Of a DNA stretch of 33,823 nt, positions 14,300 to 21,805 are shown piece after piece (position 1 is the stretch's first letter; every line of letters starts with the position of its first letter). Source of the stretch: Anaerotignum sp. (lineage in GTDB: Bacteria > Bacillota > Clostridia > Lachnospirales > Anaerotignaceae); NCBI GenBank assembly GCA_020024255.1, contig JAHHTX010000009.1, positions 1 to 33,823 on the forward strand. The letters are read 5' to 3'. The notes under the pieces were generated by a model, which had not been told where the DNA came from, searched no databases, and was given only the letters and a program-made list of their open reading frames with translations. Made by a program: the position numbers and the translations under genes.

Positions 14300-15907
14300 T
14301 CAGACATTTTTATCCCCAATTACCAAAGTAACGTCGATAGGTGTTTCCCCATTTCTGATGATATGCACAGGTACAGAAGTGCCTACTTCTGATTTTTCCA
14401 CAAGGGAAACGAGTGTTTCCATATCCATAACGGATTTTCCGTTGAACTGTGTAATAATGTCACCTGCTTGTATACCTGCTTTATCCGCAGGCCCGCCTTC
14501 GGTTACTTCTATAATCAATGTGCCAATAGGTAATTTATAAAGGGAGGCGTCATCTTTTGTAATGCTGGTTCCTACAATACCGATATGCGGAGAAGGAGAA
14601 GAGCCATCTGTCAGCAAATCTTCTGCAATGGGAAGCACTGTATCACTGGGAATGGCATAGCCCATGCCTTCTGTCATGGAAGAATTATACTTACCTGTAT
14701 TGATGCCAATGACTTCACCAGCACTGTTGACGAGGGGGCCGCCGCTGTTGCCGCTGTTGATGGGGGCACTGGTTTGCATGACATGGAGAGTCTGACCTTC
14801 AGTAACAATGTCTAGTCCTGCAACACTGAGAATACCTTCTGTTGCAGATAAGCCCATACCCATGGCGTTACCGATGGCAATTACAGGAGAGCCGACTTCC
14901 AAATCACCGGATTTTCCGAAAGTAGCCACAGAAACTTCTGAAATGCCTGCACTTTTCATATCGGCTCTGGATACGGTTAATACAGCAAGATCTGCATCTG
15001 CTTTTGTACCGACAACCACAGCGGGAAGGGTTGTGTCATTTTCTAATGTAATAAAGACTTCTTTGGCATCTTCAATGACATGGTTATTGGTAACAATGGC
15101 GATTTTTTCGTTGTCCTGATAAAAAATAACACCACTGCCTGCACCTTTTCCTTCATAGGGTACATAGAAGTTGCCGAAAGCCTGCTTTGCACCTTCGATT
15201 TTTGTGGAGATGCTGACAACAGAAGGTTTTACTTTCTTTATGACATCAATGGCAGAGAAACCTTCGCCGGATACAGTTTTTTGGATATAGGGTTTATCGC
15301 TGTGGGAAATGACTTCTGCCTTTTCTTTTTCGTAGTAGTGTTGAATAGCACCATAACCTACCCCGATACTGGAGCCTGCAGCAACACCTGCAATCAGGCA
15401 GCCTGCCACCAGTTTTGCCCAACCATTTTTCTTGCTACATTGCTTTTTGATATGTTCCTCATAGCACTGCTTTTTGGAAGAACCGATATCAGCGTGTTCT
15501 TTGCAGCCGGTATCTTCTGCCATATGGAAAGAATTTGTCTGGGTTTCTTCTCTTACTGAGTGGTTTTCAGATACAGTTTCCTCTTGTCTAGCAATTATTT
15601 CAGATTGAATAGGTTCTGCCTGTGTGTCAGACATTTCAGATTGAATAGGTTCTTCTTGTATGTCAGATATTTCAGATTGAATAGGTTCTGCCTGTGTATC
15701 AGACATTTCAGATTGAATAGGCTCTGCCTGTATGTCAGTGACTTCTGTTTCTATTGGTTCGCTTTGCGAAGAGACTGCATCTTCTGACAAAGCGGTGTCT
15801 TGTATTGGCTCTGTGGAAGAAACTGTATTTTTTACAGGTGTGTTATTCTCTTCTGGTTCAATTATATTGTTTTGATTTTCTTTATCTTTATTTTCAGGCT
15901 CATACAT
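14300..15907 (-). CDS. htrA: HtrA-type serine protease with cytoplasmic repeat tail
   Basis: A 535-residue membrane-anchored DegP/HtrA protease. Residues 1-161 are acidic and predicted cytoplasmic, with five 12-residue repeats (49-108, consensus AEPIQSEMSDTQ), then a Cys/Lys-rich stretch. One membrane helix spans about 164-186. The trypsin-like domain follows with the full triad H276 (TNNHVI), D306 (DADLAVL) and S388 (GNSGGP), and one PDZ domain (about 440-530) containing KAGIQAGDIITQFNG. These proteases degrade misfolded exported proteins at the outer face of the membrane. AAACCGGAGG precedes the ATG at 15907. An inverted repeat AGTTTG-AA-CAAACT overlaps the region of a TATACT -10 candidate, hinting at stress-responsive control. 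The repeat tail is unusual; otherwise the assignment is certain. Confidence 0.93.
   Translation of the reverse strand: MYEPENKDKENQNNIIEPEENNTPVKNTVSSTEPIQDTALSEDAVSSQSEPIETEVTDIQAEPIQSEMSDTQAEPIQSEISDIQEEPIQSEMSDTQAEPIQSEIIARQEETVSENHSVREETQTNSFHMAEDTGCKEHADIGSSKKQCYEEHIKKQCSKKNGWAKLVAGCLIAGVAAGSSIGVGYGAIQHYYEKEKAEVISHSDKPYIQKTVSGEGFSAIDVIKKVKPSVVSISTKIEGAKQAFGNFYVPYEGKGAGSGVIFYQDNEKIAIVTNNHVIEDAKEVFITLENDTTLPAVVVGTKADADLAVLTVSRADMKSAGISEVSVATFGKSGDLEVGSPVIAIGNAMGMGLSATEGILSVAGLDIVTEGQTLHVMQTSAPINSGNSGGPLVNSAGEVIGINTGKYNSSMTEGMGYAIPSDTVLPIAEDLLTDGSSPSPHIGIVGTSITKDDASLYKLPIGTLIIEVTEGGPADKAGIQAGDIITQFNGKSVMDMETLVSLVEKSEVGTSVPVHIIRNGETPIDVTLVIGDKNV
15584..15763 (-). repeat. 36-base tandem repeat inside htrA (five units)
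   Basis: Five in-frame 36-base units encode SEPIETEVTDIQ, AEPIQSEMSDTQ, AEPIQSEISDIQ, EEPIQSEMSDTQ and AEPIQSEIIARQ. The middle units are nearly identical in DNA, so copy number may vary between strains. Confidence 0.92.
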
Positions 15908-15993
15908 AACGAATTTTCCTCCGGTTTCTTTCTTGTTTAATATGCTTATTATTCTTTTCTATTTCTTTTTTCTGGATATTAGTATAGCGTAAT

Positions 15994-16007
15994 AGTTTGA
16001 ACAAACT
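15994..16007. promoter_or_regulatory. Inverted repeat upstream of htrA
   Basis: AGTTTG-AA-CAAACT, 87 bases upstream of the htrA start codon and immediately upstream of a minus-strand TATACT. It has the position of an operator or activator site. No clear -35 box accompanies the TATACT, as expected for an activated promoter. Confidence 0.4.
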
Positions 16008-16081
16008 GTGAACGGTATACAAATATTTTTTGAAAAAATTTCTGACTATTGATACATATTTATTTTTATCTTGGGAAAATA

Positions 16082-16110
16082 TTTACATTTTCTCTGGGAA
16101 AATATATGAT
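16082..16110 (+). promoter_or_regulatory. Promoter of the aroE-aroK fusion
   Basis: TTTACA, a 17-base spacer and TATGAT lie 50 bases before the start codon. The 11-base sequence TGGGAAAATAT occurs twice, at 16072 and 16095, one overlapping the upstream edge and one the spacer: a possible regulator site. Confidence 0.6.
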
Positions 16111-16159
16111 ATACCTCATGAAGGAATATGAAAATGGGTGGAATATAGGAGGAAACAAT

Positions 16160-17404
16160 ATGCAGTACGGTTTAATTGGAGAAAAACTGGAACACAGCTT
16201 TTCCAAACTCATACATGAGGACTTGGCAGAATATGTCTATGACTTGATTCCTCTGGCAAAAGACAAAGTTGCGGATTTCTTGGCAAAGCGGGAGTTTGCA
16301 GCATTAAATGTGACCATTCCCTATAAGGAAACAGTCATTCCCTTTTTGGATGAGATAGACGAAAAAGCAAAGAAAATTGGTGCAGTCAACACAATAGTCA
16401 ATAGAAATGGTAGACTTTTGGGTTATAATACGGATTATTTGGGGTTTCGTTATCTTTTGGAGTATAACGCTGTTGTGCCATTTGGAAAGAAAGTGCTGAT
16501 TTTGGGCAAGGGTGGTGCTGCAAAGGCAGTAAAAGCCGTGCTTGAAGATATGGGCGCAGCGGAAATATTGATTGTATACTATAAGGATACACCAGATACT
16601 ATAACTTATGAGGAGTGCTATGCAAAGCATACAGATGCACAAATTATTGTGAATACCACACCTGTGGGAATGTATCCGAGATTTCTGGAAAGTCCCTTGG
16701 ATTTGGCTGCTTTTTCCGTTTTGGAGGCAGTGGTCGATGTGATTTATAATCCTTTGCGGACACAGCTTGTACGAGATGCACAGAAAAAAGAATGCGTCGG
16801 TATCGGAGGACTGGAAATGCTTGTGGGACAGGCGAAGTATGCTGTGGAAATTTTTTTGGGCAAAGAGCTTTCAGAATGTATCATAGCAGAAGAAACAAAA
16901 CGGCTTTATGAAAAGCAGAGCAATCTGGTGTTGATTGGTATGTCAGGTTGTGGAAAGAGCAGTCTTGGACAAGAACTGGCAGATGTGATGAAAAAAGAAT
17001 TTGTGGATACCGATGCAGAGATAGTAAAGGAGATTGGAATGCCTATTGCTGACTTTTTTGCAAAATATGGTGAAGATGCTTTTCGTGAGAAAGAAACGGA
17101 AGTTATTGCGAAGTTGGCAGGCAGAAACGGACTTGTTGTGGCAACAGGCGGTGGGGCAGTATTACACGCACAGAATATGGAAATGCTAAAATTGAATGGT
17201 AATGTGATTTGGATAAAAAGAGATGTGGATTTATTGGAAAGCGGAAATGGACGTCCTCTTGCACCGAATGGACAGGCAGTACAGGCACTGTACAAAAAAA
17301 GACTGCCGATTTATCAAGAAGCGGCAGAAGCCATTGCAGAAAACAATGGTACATGGGAAGAGGGCGTACAGGCTGTTATTGCAGCATACCATCAATGCTT
17401 TTGA
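16160..17404 (+). CDS. aroE-aroK: Bifunctional shikimate dehydrogenase-shikimate kinase
   Basis: A 414-residue fusion of two consecutive enzymes of the shikimate pathway to aromatic amino acids. Residues 1-250 are shikimate dehydrogenase: HSFSK substrate loop, NVTIPYK with catalytic K56, D92 in NTDYLGF, NADPH loop GKGGAAK (116-122), NTTPVGM (165-171) and the GGLEMLVGQ end motif. Residues 255-414 are shikimate kinase: P-loop GMSGCGKS (260-267), DTD (283-285), FREKE with R309, GGG (330-332), and lid Arg in GNGRPLAP (362-369). All key residues are kept in both halves, and no stop or frameshift separates them. The frame is open from 16049, but GGAGG before ATG 16160 and the normal AroE N-terminus fix the start. 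It would turn 3-dehydroshikimate into shikimate 3-phosphate. A terminator follows; other aro genes are not in this window. Confidence 0.93.
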   Translation: MQYGLIGEKLEHSFSKLIHEDLAEYVYDLIPLAKDKVADFLAKREFAALNVTIPYKETVIPFLDEIDEKAKKIGAVNTIVNRNGRLLGYNTDYLGFRYLLEYNAVVPFGKKVLILGKGGAAKAVKAVLEDMGAAEILIVYYKDTPDTITYEECYAKHTDAQIIVNTTPVGMYPRFLESPLDLAAFSVLEAVVDVIYNPLRTQLVRDAQKKECVGIGGLEMLVGQAKYAVEIFLGKELSECIIAEETKRLYEKQSNLVLIGMSGCGKSSLGQELADVMKKEFVDTDAEIVKEIGMPIADFFAKYGEDAFREKETEVIAKLAGRNGLVVATGGGAVLHAQNMEMLKLNGNVIWIKRDVDLLESGNGRPLAPNGQAVQALYKKRLPIYQEAAEAIAENNGTWEEGVQAVIAAYHQCF

Positions 17405-17410
17405 AAAAGA

Positions 17411-17446
17411 AAAAGCCTTGGGATTCTTCCTAAGGTTTTCGGCTTT
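17411..17446 (+). terminator. Terminator of the aroE-aroK fusion
   Basis: CCTTGGG pairs with CCTAAGG (one G-U) around ATTCTT, with outer AAAAGCC near GGCTTTT. It begins seven bases after the stop codon. Confidence 0.65.
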
Positions 17447-17621
17447 TGGTTTTAAATTTAAAGATGGAGAAATATTTTGTGGTAAGAATGTGGGCAAAGA
17501 AGATATAAAATACATTCCCAATAGGTATGCAAGCCATATAATAAAAAATAAATGGACAGATTTTTGTATGAGAAGCTGTTTTTCGGAAACAGTATCCATA
17601 AATACGAAAGGAGCGGCAGGC

Positions 17622-18299
17622 ATGGGACTATTGGAAATGGCAACAGCACCGGTATGCACAGGATTATTTTACCTCTATATACGGGACAAATATGAAAAAG
17701 AGCCCTATAGAATGCTTTTTCTTGGCGTTGTCTGGGGGATTTACACAGCTTTTGTCATATGTGGTGTGGGACGGTTTATGGAGTGGCTCCTGCCCCATGA
17801 GGAAACCCCCTTTTATACGGCTTTTTTCAGTTCTGCTTTTATTGAAGAAAGTATCAAGTTGTTGTTTTTATACAGCTTGATTTTTCATCATCCCGAGTTC
17901 AATGAGCCTTTTGATGGAATTGTTTACGCCGTTTTTGTATCTCTTGGTTTTGCATGGATTGAAAATCTTGTCTATGTCACAGACTCTGTTAGGGGAGGGG
18001 CAGGAACAGCGTTATCAAGAGCGGTTTTGTCTGTACCGGGGCATGGTTTGTTTGGTATACAGATGGGATACTATTTAGCAAAATATCGCTTTCAAAAGGG
18101 AAAAAAGAATCTTGCCTATGCCTTTGTTGTTCCTTATTTTTACCATGGCTTATACAATTATTTCCTTTTGCGAAAAGAGAACTTTTGGGATTTTCCTTTT
18201 TTGCTTTTGGAGATTTGTCTTTGGACAGATAGTTTTCGAAAAATGCGTTATCATCTGCAACAATCCCCTTTCCGCCCGAAGAAAAAGGAAAATTTTTGA
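17622..18299 (+). CDS. prsW: PrsW-family intramembrane metalloprotease
   Basis: A 225-residue multi-helix membrane protein of the PrsW (M82/CPBP-related) family. The conserved acidic pair is E75-E76 in FIEESIK; further metal or catalytic residues are E114 in AWIENLVY, H141 in PGHGLFG and H175 in YFYHGLYN. In Bacillus subtilis PrsW starts the cleavage of an anti-sigma factor; here no sigma/anti-sigma pair is adjacent, so its target is unknown. The frame is open back to 17223 inside the preceding gene's sequence, but that part is a shadow of shikimate kinase; ATG 17622 follows GAAAGGAG and starts a normal first helix. The tail is Lys-rich and cytoplasmic. Confidence 0.88.
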   Translation: MGLLEMATAPVCTGLFYLYIRDKYEKEPYRMLFLGVVWGIYTAFVICGVGRFMEWLLPHEETPFYTAFFSSAFIEESIKLLFLYSLIFHHPEFNEPFDGIVYAVFVSLGFAWIENLVYVTDSVRGGAGTALSRAVLSVPGHGLFGIQMGYYLAKYRFQKGKKNLAYAFVVPYFYHGLYNYFLLRKENFWDFPFLLLEICLWTDSFRKMRYHLQQSPFRPKKKENF

Positions 18300-18360
18300 A
18301 AAGTGCGAAAAGTGCTTTTTTGTTCATTATGAAATCCTTGAGCAAAATTTTTTCTTTGTC

Positions 18361-18389
18361 TTGAAAAGAAAGAGAAAAAGCGGTATACT
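18361..18389 (+). promoter_or_regulatory. Promoter of the Nudix gene
   Basis: TTGAAA, 17 bases, TATACT, ending 39 bases before the GTG start at 18429. A weak stem (AAAAGTGC with GTGCTTTT, wobble pairs, then T) just upstream at 18299-18325 may end the PrsW transcript. Confidence 0.75.
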
Positions 18390-18428
18390 GATTTCAGAAA
18401 GCAGATAAAATAATATGGAGGGAATGCA

Positions 18429-18887
18429 GTGATTGAAGCAGTAAGCTGTGGCGGTGTTGTCATATACAGATGGAAAATTCTTCTTCTGTATAAGAATCAA
18501 AACGGCAGATATATGGGCTGGGTATTGCCCAAAGGAACTGTGGAAGAAAACGAATCCTATCGGCAGACTGCTTTGCGTGAGGTGAAAGAAGAATCTGGCG
18601 CAACCGGTGAAATTATCAAATATGTGGGAAAAACCCAGTACAGTTTTAAAGGCGGCGAGGATACGGTCAATAAAACCGTACATTGGTATTTAATGAGTAC
18701 AAATTCCTTTTACTGTAAACCTCAGAGTGAGGAATATTTTGCTGATGCGGGATTTTATAAATTCCACGAGGCCTACCATCTGCTGAAGTTTAATGATGAA
18801 AGACAGATTTTGAAAAAGGCATATCATGAATATAGTGAGATGCGGAAAAACAAAGAATTTTTAAAGAAAAGATTTATGAAAAAGTAA
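18429..18887 (+). CDS. Nudix hydrolase
   Basis: A 152-residue Nudix-family pyrophosphohydrolase. The Nudix box is complete at residues 36-58: G36, E42, and REVKEESGA (50-58) fit GX5EX7REUXEEXGU. The strand before it (GGVVIYRWKILLLYKNQNG) and WVLPKG are typical of the Ap4A hydrolase/MutT-like group. The C-terminal half (HWYLMSTNSFYCKPQSEEYF) varies between subfamilies, so the nucleotide substrate cannot be named. The start is GTG 18429, set by GGAGGGAATGCA; an overlapping ATG at 18424 leads to an immediate stop. It shares a transcript with the small Cys-rich membrane protein 18 bases downstream. Confidence 0.9.
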   Translation: MIEAVSCGGVVIYRWKILLLYKNQNGRYMGWVLPKGTVEENESYRQTALREVKEESGATGEIIKYVGKTQYSFKGGEDTVNKTVHWYLMSTNSFYCKPQSEEYFADAGFYKFHEAYHLLKFNDERQILKKAYHEYSEMRKNKEFLKKRFMKK

Positions 18888-18905
18888 AGAGAAGGAGAGA
18901 ATGGC

Positions 18906-19211
18906 ATGAAAAAGTATTTTGAAGTAAAACCCAGCTTGGGAGATTTGAAAGAAAAAATTGTGGTACTCCATGAAAGAGAAGATAAAAAGACAATTTTCCT
19001 GATTTTGGCAGTTATTGCGGCGGTTTTGGCTGTTGTAACTTTTGGTGTTGTGTATCTGCTGAAGAGTAAGATGGACGATGATTACGATGAAGATTGGGAT
19101 TATGACTGGGATGATTTGGATGATGAATGCTGCGACGGCGAATGTGGGGAGGACGAATGTTGCTGCACAGATAAGGATGTAGACGATTCTGTAAAGGTAG
19201 AACAGGTATAA
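18906..19211 (+). CDS. Small membrane protein with acidic Cys-rich tail
   Basis: A 101-residue protein with three parts: a charged N-terminal segment (1-28, LGDLKEKIVVLHERED), one membrane helix (about 29-52, all Ile/Leu/Val/Ala) and a C-terminal tail of Asp/Glu and aromatic residues ending in six clustered Cys (75, 76, 80, 85, 86, 87). Small proteins with this layout recur in Lachnospiraceae-type genomes from memory, without known function. The tail could bind metal ions or form disulfides; orientation by the positive-inside rule leaves the tail ambiguous (KSK follows the helix on the tail side). AGAAGGAG precedes the ATG and a strong terminator follows, so it is a real expressed gene behind the Nudix hydrolase. 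Confidence 0.75.
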   Translation: MKKYFEVKPSLGDLKEKIVVLHEREDKKTIFLILAVIAAVLAVVTFGVVYLLKSKMDDDYDEDWDYDWDDLDDECCDGECGEDECCCTDKDVDDSVKVEQV

Positions 19212-19229
19212 AAATCAAACCAAATTAGA

Positions 19230-19291
19230 GCGGCTGATATAAGAAGAGAAGGTTGTTTGCCGATGAACTTCCTATGTCAGCTGTTTTTTTA
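19230..19291 (+). terminator. Terminator after the Cys-rich membrane protein gene
   Basis: GCGGCTGATATA pairs with TATGTCAGCTGT over 12 positions (several G-U) and seven T follow. The long loop holds a further possible AAG/CTT pairing. It insulates the glycolysis regulator downstream. Confidence 0.75.
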
Positions 19292-19329
19292 TGTAAAGGC
19301 AAAAAACAATCAAGAGGTGAGGGAAAGTG

Positions 19330-20352
19330 ATGGAAAAGCAATTACAGCTGGCACGAAAAATTGTGCCGGATTTGACAGATGAACTGGTAAAGAGATATCG
19401 TATTTTGAAGACCGTAAATCTTATGGAACCTTGTGGCAGACGCCCTGTTGTCATTTCCCTTGGTATGACAGAAAGAACAGTACGCAGTGAAATTGAAAAA
19501 CTTAATGCGCAGGGACTGATTCGGGTTTCCAAAACAGGCATGGTGGTAACAGAGGACGGCAGAGAAGTTTTAGAAGGGCTGCATACAACCTTTTTCACCC
19601 TAATAGGACTGACGGAACTAGAAGAAAAAATTACGGCATTGACTGGTGCGAAAAAGATTTTTTTGGCACAGGGGAATAGTGATGAAAGTGAAAGAACCAG
19701 AAAAGAAATGGCACAAATCGGTGCAAGGATTTTATTGGAAAATGTGAAAAAAACGAGTCGTATTGCCATTGCAGGCGGTTCTACTATGGCAGAACTGGTA
19801 AATGCCATGCCAGTGGCGGCAGTGTCAAAGGCGGCTATGGTTGTACCGGCAAGAGGCAGTGTTGGTAGGCGTTTAGAACTACAGGCAGATACCCTTGCAG
19901 CAAAACTTGCCGAAAAACTGGATGCAGATTATCGAATGCTGCATTTGCCGGATAATCTTAGCAGCAAGGTTTTGGAGGAAATGCGGGAGGAACCGGAAAT
20001 TGCAGAAACTGTAGAAGAAATGAAGCGGGCAACCATACTGCTGTTGGGTGTAGGCAATGCTTTGGAAATGGCAGAAAAAAGGCGGCTTCACCAAGATACT
20101 TACACCTATCTACAGGAAAAGCAAGCTGTTGCGGAGGCGTGCGGCTATTATTTTGACCATAACGGAAATGTGGTTTTTGAAACCAATTCCATTGGGATTC
20201 ATGCAGACGATATTCAAAGGATGGAAACCGTTATTATCTCCGCAGGCGGTGCCAAAAAAGCAGACAGCCTGCTGGCATTAAGTAAAACCATGAAAAATGC
20301 TATCTATATTATGGACGAAGAAGCTGCACATAGAATGTTGGAAAAAAGCTAA
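19330..20352 (+). CDS. cggR: CggR/SorC-type glycolysis regulator
   Basis: A 340-residue SorC/DeoR-like transcription factor. The N-terminal helix-turn-helix (about residues 32-75) contains RRPVVISLGMTERTVRSEI and a wing QGLIRVSKTGMVVTEDG; the remainder is the sugar-phosphate-binding domain with IAIAGGSTMAELVNAMP (about 141-157), VVPARGSVG, LGVGNALEMA and the closing ISAGGAKKADSLLA. CggR in Bacillus represses the central glycolytic operon and is released by fructose-1,6-bisphosphate. Length and domain order match CggR. The start is placed at ATG 19330; GTG 19327 directly before it is an alternative, and AAGAGGTGAGGG is the ribosome site. Downstream lie pgk, tpiA, gpmI and eno, but not gapA. 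A hairpin and two promoters separate it from pgk. Confidence 0.87.
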   Translation: MEKQLQLARKIVPDLTDELVKRYRILKTVNLMEPCGRRPVVISLGMTERTVRSEIEKLNAQGLIRVSKTGMVVTEDGREVLEGLHTTFFTLIGLTELEEKITALTGAKKIFLAQGNSDESERTRKEMAQIGARILLENVKKTSRIAIAGGSTMAELVNAMPVAAVSKAAMVVPARGSVGRRLELQADTLAAKLAEKLDADYRMLHLPDNLSSKVLEEMREEPEIAETVEEMKRATILLLGVGNALEMAEKRRLHQDTYTYLQEKQAVAEACGYYFDHNGNVVFETNSIGIHADDIQRMETVIISAGGAKKADSLLALSKTMKNAIYIMDEEAAHRMLEKS

Positions 20353-20356
20353 TATT

Positions 20357-20381
20357 GTAAAAGGACGCTCCCTCCTTTTAC
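20357..20381. promoter_or_regulatory. Inverted repeat, operator candidate upstream of pgk
   Basis: GTAAAAGGA and TCCTTTTAC are perfect 9-base arms around a 7-base spacer. The right arm touches the -35 box of the first pgk promoter. The lack of a T run directly behind it argues against a simple terminator, and its position argues for a regulator site, perhaps of the CggR-like protein just upstream. Confidence 0.45.
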
Positions 20382-20410
20382 TTGCGAAGGAAGAAAAAGT
20401 CTTGTATAAT
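20382..20410 (+). promoter_or_regulatory. First promoter upstream of pgk
   Basis: TTGCGA, a 17-base spacer and TATAAT. It abuts the inverted repeat at 20357-20381. Confidence 0.65.
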
Positions 20411-20458
20411 AAAAATAGAAGAAAAAAGAAGGGATTTATGGTTGTTTTTCTCTGTATT

Positions 20459-20488
20459 TTTACAGGATAGATAAAATATCTGTATAAT
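20459..20488 (+). promoter_or_regulatory. Second promoter upstream of pgk
   Basis: TTTACA, an 18-base spacer and TATAAT, giving a leader of about 80 bases before ATG 20574. Confidence 0.65.
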
Positions 20489-20573
20489 ATTCTGTATGAA
20501 TAGAAAAAATAATAGGGATTGTATGGGAAATATGTGCATAAAGAGAGAAAGCATAGCGAAAGGAGAACATTCC

Positions 20574-21767
20574 ATGTTACAGAAAAAAACAGTAGAGGAT
20601 TTGCAGGTCAAAGGGAAAAAAGTATTGGTGCGATGCGATTTTAATGTGCCTTTGCAAAATGGCATGATTACAGATGATAACAGAATTACAGCAGCACTTC
20701 CGACCATTCAAAAACTTGTGTCTGATGGTGCAAGAGTGATTCTTTGCTCTCATATGGGAAAACCCAAAGGCGAAGCAAAACCAGAACTTTCTTTGGCACC
20801 TGTGGCAAAAAGACTTTCTGAACTCTTGGAAAAAGAGGTTATATTTGCAAAAGATGATACCGTTGTGGGCGAAAATGCCAAAAAAGCTGTTGCCGCTATG
20901 CAGGACGGCGATGTGATTTTACTGGAAAACACACGCTATCGCAAAGAAGAAACAAAAAATGAAGAAAATTTCAGCAAAGAGTTGGCTTCCCTTGCAGACA
21001 TTTATGTGAATGATGCTTTTGGTACAAGCCATAGAGCACATTGCTCAACGGTGGGTGTGACAGAATTTGTCAAAGAATCTGCTGTGGGATATTTGATGGA
21101 AAAGGAAATTGCTTTCCTTGGTAATGCAGTAAACAATCCAGAACGTCCTTTTGTCGCAATTTTGGGTGGTTCAAAAGTTTCTGATAAAATCAATGTGATT
21201 AAAAATCTTCTGGAAAAGGTTGACACACTGATTATCGGCGGTGGTATGGCGTACACCTTTGCAGCAGCACAAGGCGGTAAAGTGGGAGATTCCCTTTTGG
21301 AAGAAGATAAGATTCCTTATGCAAAGGAAATGATGGAAGAGGCAAAAGCAAAAGGTGTACAGCTTCTTCTGCCTATTGATACGGTCATTACAAAAGAATT
21401 TAAAAATGATACGGAATTTAAAACAGTACCTACAAGGGAAATTCCCGAAGGTTGGATGGGTCTTGATATTGGCGAAGAAACAAGAAAGCGGTTTGCAGAT
21501 GCCATAAAGGGTGCGAAAACAGTCGTTTGGAATGGCCCTATGGGCGTATTTGAATTTGAAAATTTTGCAGCTGGTACGAAGGCTGTTGCGGAAGCTATGG
21601 CATCTATCAGCGGTATGACCATCATTGGCGGTGGAGATTCCGCAGCGGCAGTAAACCAACTTGGTTATGGGGACAAAATGACACATATTTCCACAGGTGG
21701 TGGTGCTTCTCTTGAATTTTTGGAAGGAAAAGACCTGCCTGGTGTTATGGCAGTAGATGACAAATAA
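20574..21767 (+). CDS. pgk: Phosphoglycerate kinase
   Basis: A 397-residue phosphoglycerate kinase, full length, making ATP from 1,3-bisphosphoglycerate. Hallmarks: VLVRCDFNVPL (substrate Asp/Asn), SHMGKP, LLENTRY, DAFGTSHRAHCST (substrate His), then the nucleotide domain with ILGGSKVSDKI, IIGGGMAYTF, VWNGPMGVFE and GGGDSAAAV near the end. The frame is open from 20496, but ATG 20574 has GAAAGGAGA eight bases before it and gives the normal family start. It is first in the glycolytic run, driven by two promoters after cggR. A polysaccharide deacetylase gene follows 38 bases later. Confidence 0.97.
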   Translation: MLQKKTVEDLQVKGKKVLVRCDFNVPLQNGMITDDNRITAALPTIQKLVSDGARVILCSHMGKPKGEAKPELSLAPVAKRLSELLEKEVIFAKDDTVVGENAKKAVAAMQDGDVILLENTRYRKEETKNEENFSKELASLADIYVNDAFGTSHRAHCSTVGVTEFVKESAVGYLMEKEIAFLGNAVNNPERPFVAILGGSKVSDKINVIKNLLEKVDTLIIGGGMAYTFAAAQGGKVGDSLLEEDKIPYAKEMMEEAKAKGVQLLLPIDTVITKEFKNDTEFKTVPTREIPEGWMGLDIGEETRKRFADAIKGAKTVVWNGPMGVFEFENFAAGTKAVAEAMASISGMTIIGGGDSAAAVNQLGYGDKMTHISTGGGASLEFLEGKDLPGVMAVDDK

Positions 21768-21805
21768 TTTCCATAAGAAATTAGGAAGGACAAGAAAATA
21801 CAGGG

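Noticed and set aside
15584..15763. Regular repeats considered as a CRISPR array
   Set aside because: The 36-base units are directly adjacent without spacers, are in frame, and encode a protein repeat inside htrA.
17223..17621. Longer start for the PrsW-family gene
   Set aside because: The extension lies in another frame of the shikimate kinase gene and its terminator; ATG 17622 has a proper ribosome site.
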